DNA from: Arthrobacter sp. zg-Y769
GTDB taxonomy: Bacteria; Actinomycetota; Actinomycetes; Actinomycetales; Micrococcaceae
Length of the DNA stretch: 64,000 nt
Reading direction: 5' to 3'
NCBI RefSeq assembly: GCF_020907405.1
Contig: NZ_JAJJOE010000007.1
Span: 1-64,000 of the forward strand
In this document: positions 62,284-64,000 of the stretch, piece after piece
How the letters are laid out: each line of letters starts with the position of its first letter
How positions within the stretch are numbered: position 1 is the first letter of the stretch
Notes under the pieces: model-generated
What the model was told of the DNA's origin: nothing
What the model saw: only the letters and a program-made list of their open reading frames with translations
The model's database searches: none
Translations under genes and position numbers: made by a program

Positions 62284-63062
62284 TGCACCGGTATGCGGCG
62301 GCGGATTTCGCGGACGGTGCCCGACGGATCGGGGGAATGGTCGTGGGATTCCGGCACTGTCACCAGGACCGCGTGGGGCATGCGCTTGGCCAGCTTCTCG
62401 GTGGCGTCCATGATCACCGGGTACGTGGTGGTGCCCCGCAGAATCGTGACGGGCACCGAGACCTCCGCCATCGCCGTCGTCGGGGTCGAGACGGATTGTG
62501 AAAGGCGCGCGTCGTAGACCGCGGACTGGGCCAGCCGAAGAAGTGCCGGGAAAAACGGGCTGGTCCGGATTTCTTCGATCAGCGGTTCGGGCAGGCCGAT
62601 GCCTTCACGCTGGAAGGTGGTGACCGCCTCGGCCGGATTGTCGGCGTCGACGAGGGACTGGAGCCGGTCCGGAAGATCCTCAGACGGCTCCCCTTCACCG
62701 AACAGGAAGGGCGGCTCGGAAAGGAACAGATGACTGATCGGTGCTCCTTCGGCCGCGGCCAGCAGCGCCAGCATCGCGCCCGAAGAATGCCCGAGGACAA
62801 CCGATTCACCGCCGACGGCGTTCAGGACCGCCGTGAGGTCCTCCACCTCCCGCTGCGGTGAGTAGGGGGAGGTGTCGCTGCTTTCCCCGCGGGCACGGCG
62901 GTCCACGGTCACGGCCTGGAAGCCGGCGGCCTTCAGCGCGTCGGCGAGCGGGGCGCCGGCGTCCGCGGTTGAAAAGGCACCGCCGACAATGACTACCGGG
63001 GTGCCGTGGCCCACCTGGTCGAAGGCGATGCGGGTGCCGTCTGCTGAGGTTGCGTACAACAT
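62280..63062 (-). CDS. Alpha/beta hydrolase
   Basis: A 260-residue protein from the ATG at 63062 (MLYATSADGTRIAFDQVGHG). The nucleophile elbow is GHSSGA near residue 100, the oxyanion segment is VIVGGAFS and the catalytic His lies in PESHDHSP near the C-terminus. TVDRRARGESSD is a typical alpha/beta-hydrolase turn. The substrate is unknown. It is translationally coupled to the DUF1697 gene. Confidence 0.87.
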   Translation of the reverse strand: MLYATSADGTRIAFDQVGHGTPVVIVGGAFSTADAGAPLADALKAAGFQAVTVDRRARGESSDTSPYSPQREVEDLTAVLNAVGGESVVLGHSSGAMLALLAAAEGAPISHLFLSEPPFLFGEGEPSEDLPDRLQSLVDADNPAEAVTTFQREGIGLPEPLIEEIRTSPFFPALLRLAQSAVYDARLSQSVSTPTTAMAEVSVPVTILRGTTTYPVIMDATEKLAKRMPHAVLVTVPESHDHSPDPSGTVREIRRRIPVQ

Positions 63063-63142
63063 GCCCCAGATTCGATCACACCACCGGCGCCCCGGCAATC
63101 AGTGAATCCGCATCCGTTCCTGAAGGTGCGGAACTTTCCTGC

Positions 63143-63976
63143 CTAGCCGGCGACCTGGCTGCGCTGGCCGGTATCGACGGCGGCCACCGCACCGCCGTCA
63201 ATTAGGAGGTCCGCGCCGGTCATGAAGCTGGCCTCCTGGCTGAGCAGGAAGGCCGTGGCGTTGGCGATGTCGAAGGCGGTGCCGAGGCGCTTGGTGCCGG
63301 ACGCCTCGATCATGGCGCGCATCTGCGAGCCGGATTCGCCGGAGAGTTCCTGCTGGCCCATCGGGGTGGAAATGACGCCGGGGCTGATGCTGTTCACGCG
63401 TGCCCCGCGGGCACCCCAGCGCAGGCTGGCGGTCTGGACGCGGACCTGGTTGGCGCGCTTGGCCACGCTGTAGGCGTGTCCGGGGTGGTCGATGCCGGCG
63501 ACAAAGGGAATCAGCAGCAGATCGTCCGCGGGGACGGTCGCCAGACTCGCCAGCACATCGGCGGGCATCTGGCCGCCGGCCATGTAGGCGGACATGCTGG
63601 AGATAACGACGCCGGCACCGCCCGGGGCGATGACCTTCTCGAACTCCTCCAGCACCACGGCCACACCGAAGAGGTCGACCTTCCAGATGGCCTCCACCGG
63701 CGCCTGGACGGGGGAGAGTCCGGCGGTGTGCACTACACCGGTTACGGCGCCCAGTTCGCGGGCGGTTGCGGCCAGCGCGGCCACCGACTGCCGCGAGGAG
63801 ACATCCACCTGCTGGGAGACGACGTCGTAGCCTTCGCCCAGTGCGGCGGCGTGCACGCTCTCGAGCAGGTCCTCATTGAAGTCGGCCAGCAGGATCTTGC
63901 GTCCTGCGCCGGACCGGCGCATAACCGCCTGCCCCATGCCGCCCATGCCGATGACTACCAGTACGTCCGAGGCCAT
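63143..63976 (-). CDS. Short-chain dehydrogenase/reductase
   Basis: A 277-residue SDR with a variant cofactor motif, VIGMGGMGQA, in place of TGxxxGIG. The catalytic Ser is in ISSMSAYM and YSVAK gives Tyr and Lys. ARVNSISPGVISTPM and FMTGADLLIDGG are the usual C-terminal SDR marks. GGGAG precedes the ATG. LLADFNED after beta-2 suggests NAD(H). The substrate is unknown. The gene ends near the window edge but is complete. Confidence 0.88.
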   Translation of the reverse strand: MASDVLVVIGMGGMGQAVMRRSGAGRKILLADFNEDLLESVHAAALGEGYDVVSQQVDVSSRQSVAALAATARELGAVTGVVHTAGLSPVQAPVEAIWKVDLFGVAVVLEEFEKVIAPGGAGVVISSMSAYMAGGQMPADVLASLATVPADDLLLIPFVAGIDHPGHAYSVAKRANQVRVQTASLRWGARGARVNSISPGVISTPMGQQELSGESGSQMRAMIEASGTKRLGTAFDIANATAFLLSQEASFMTGADLLIDGGAVAAVDTGQRSQVAG

Positions 63977-64000
63977 AACGCTCCCATGCTTAGAGTGCCG

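Overview
This window is 64 kb of high-GC chromosome from an actinobacterium, most likely in or near the family Micrococcaceae (Arthrobacter-like). The evidence is the gene order tig-clpP1-clpP2-clpX ... ileS-folC-ndk ... rne-rplU-rpmA-obg-proB-proA-nadD-rsfS, an ileS T-box leader of the actinobacterial kind, class Ib nrdHIEF, an Rv2466c-like (mycothiol-linked) DsbA-fold protein, and many genes that look leaderless. I see no insertion sequence, prophage, CRISPR array or rRNA operon. The genus is inferred.

Layout. 0.1-3.9 kb: a large secreted zinc metalloprotease with a C-terminal array of LGFP repeats (minus strand). 4.1-11 kb: rpiB, a Nei-type glycosylase, tRNA-Gly, tRNA-Pro, then tig, clpP1, clpP2 and clpX. 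11-22 kb: valS (minus strand), a small membrane protein, an HTH-nuclease singleton and an SDR, then T-box-ileS-folC-DUF4233-ndk. 22-25 kb: a PRISE-type reductase, a stand-alone maltokinase-cap protein and a VKOR. 25-37 kb: RNase E/G with a long leader, rplU-rpmA-obg, proB-proA, nadD, rsfS and a phosphatase. 37.4 kb: two identical tRNA-Ala genes. 37.8-48.3 kb: a KstD-like flavoprotein, the NAD operon pnuC-nadR-nrtR, lysoplasmalogenase, desaturase, App1 phosphatase, lipoprotein, FUSC exporter and LysR regulator. 48.5-52.7 kb: nrdHIEF with NrdR-type boxes. 52.7-64 kb: membrane and DinB proteins, a secreted-domain protein with an internal duplication, an ABC exporter, a second NAD operon (prs-like, NAMPT, degenerate NrtR), a double-DivIVA membrane protein, arfB, DUF1697, a hydrolase and an SDR.

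How the genes work together. The housekeeping core covers folding and proteolysis, tRNA charging, folate, RNA decay, 50S assembly and proline synthesis. NAD metabolism is over-represented, with three loci in 26 kb: nadD; pnuC-nadR-nrtR, which has a 17-bp palindrome over its predicted transcription start; and a prs-like/NAMPT/Nudix-derived regulator operon behind a cluster of overlapping palindromes. This third locus is the best candidate for a less-described system. Its gene pair matches the composition of the phage NAD-reconstitution pathway NARP1 as well as ordinary nicotinamide salvage, and its regulator has lost the Nudix catalytic glutamates.

A second pattern runs across the window: six genes have a TANNNT hexamer exactly 6 nt before the start codon, the geometry of leaderless transcription. 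It includes a promoter for proA inside the end of proB.
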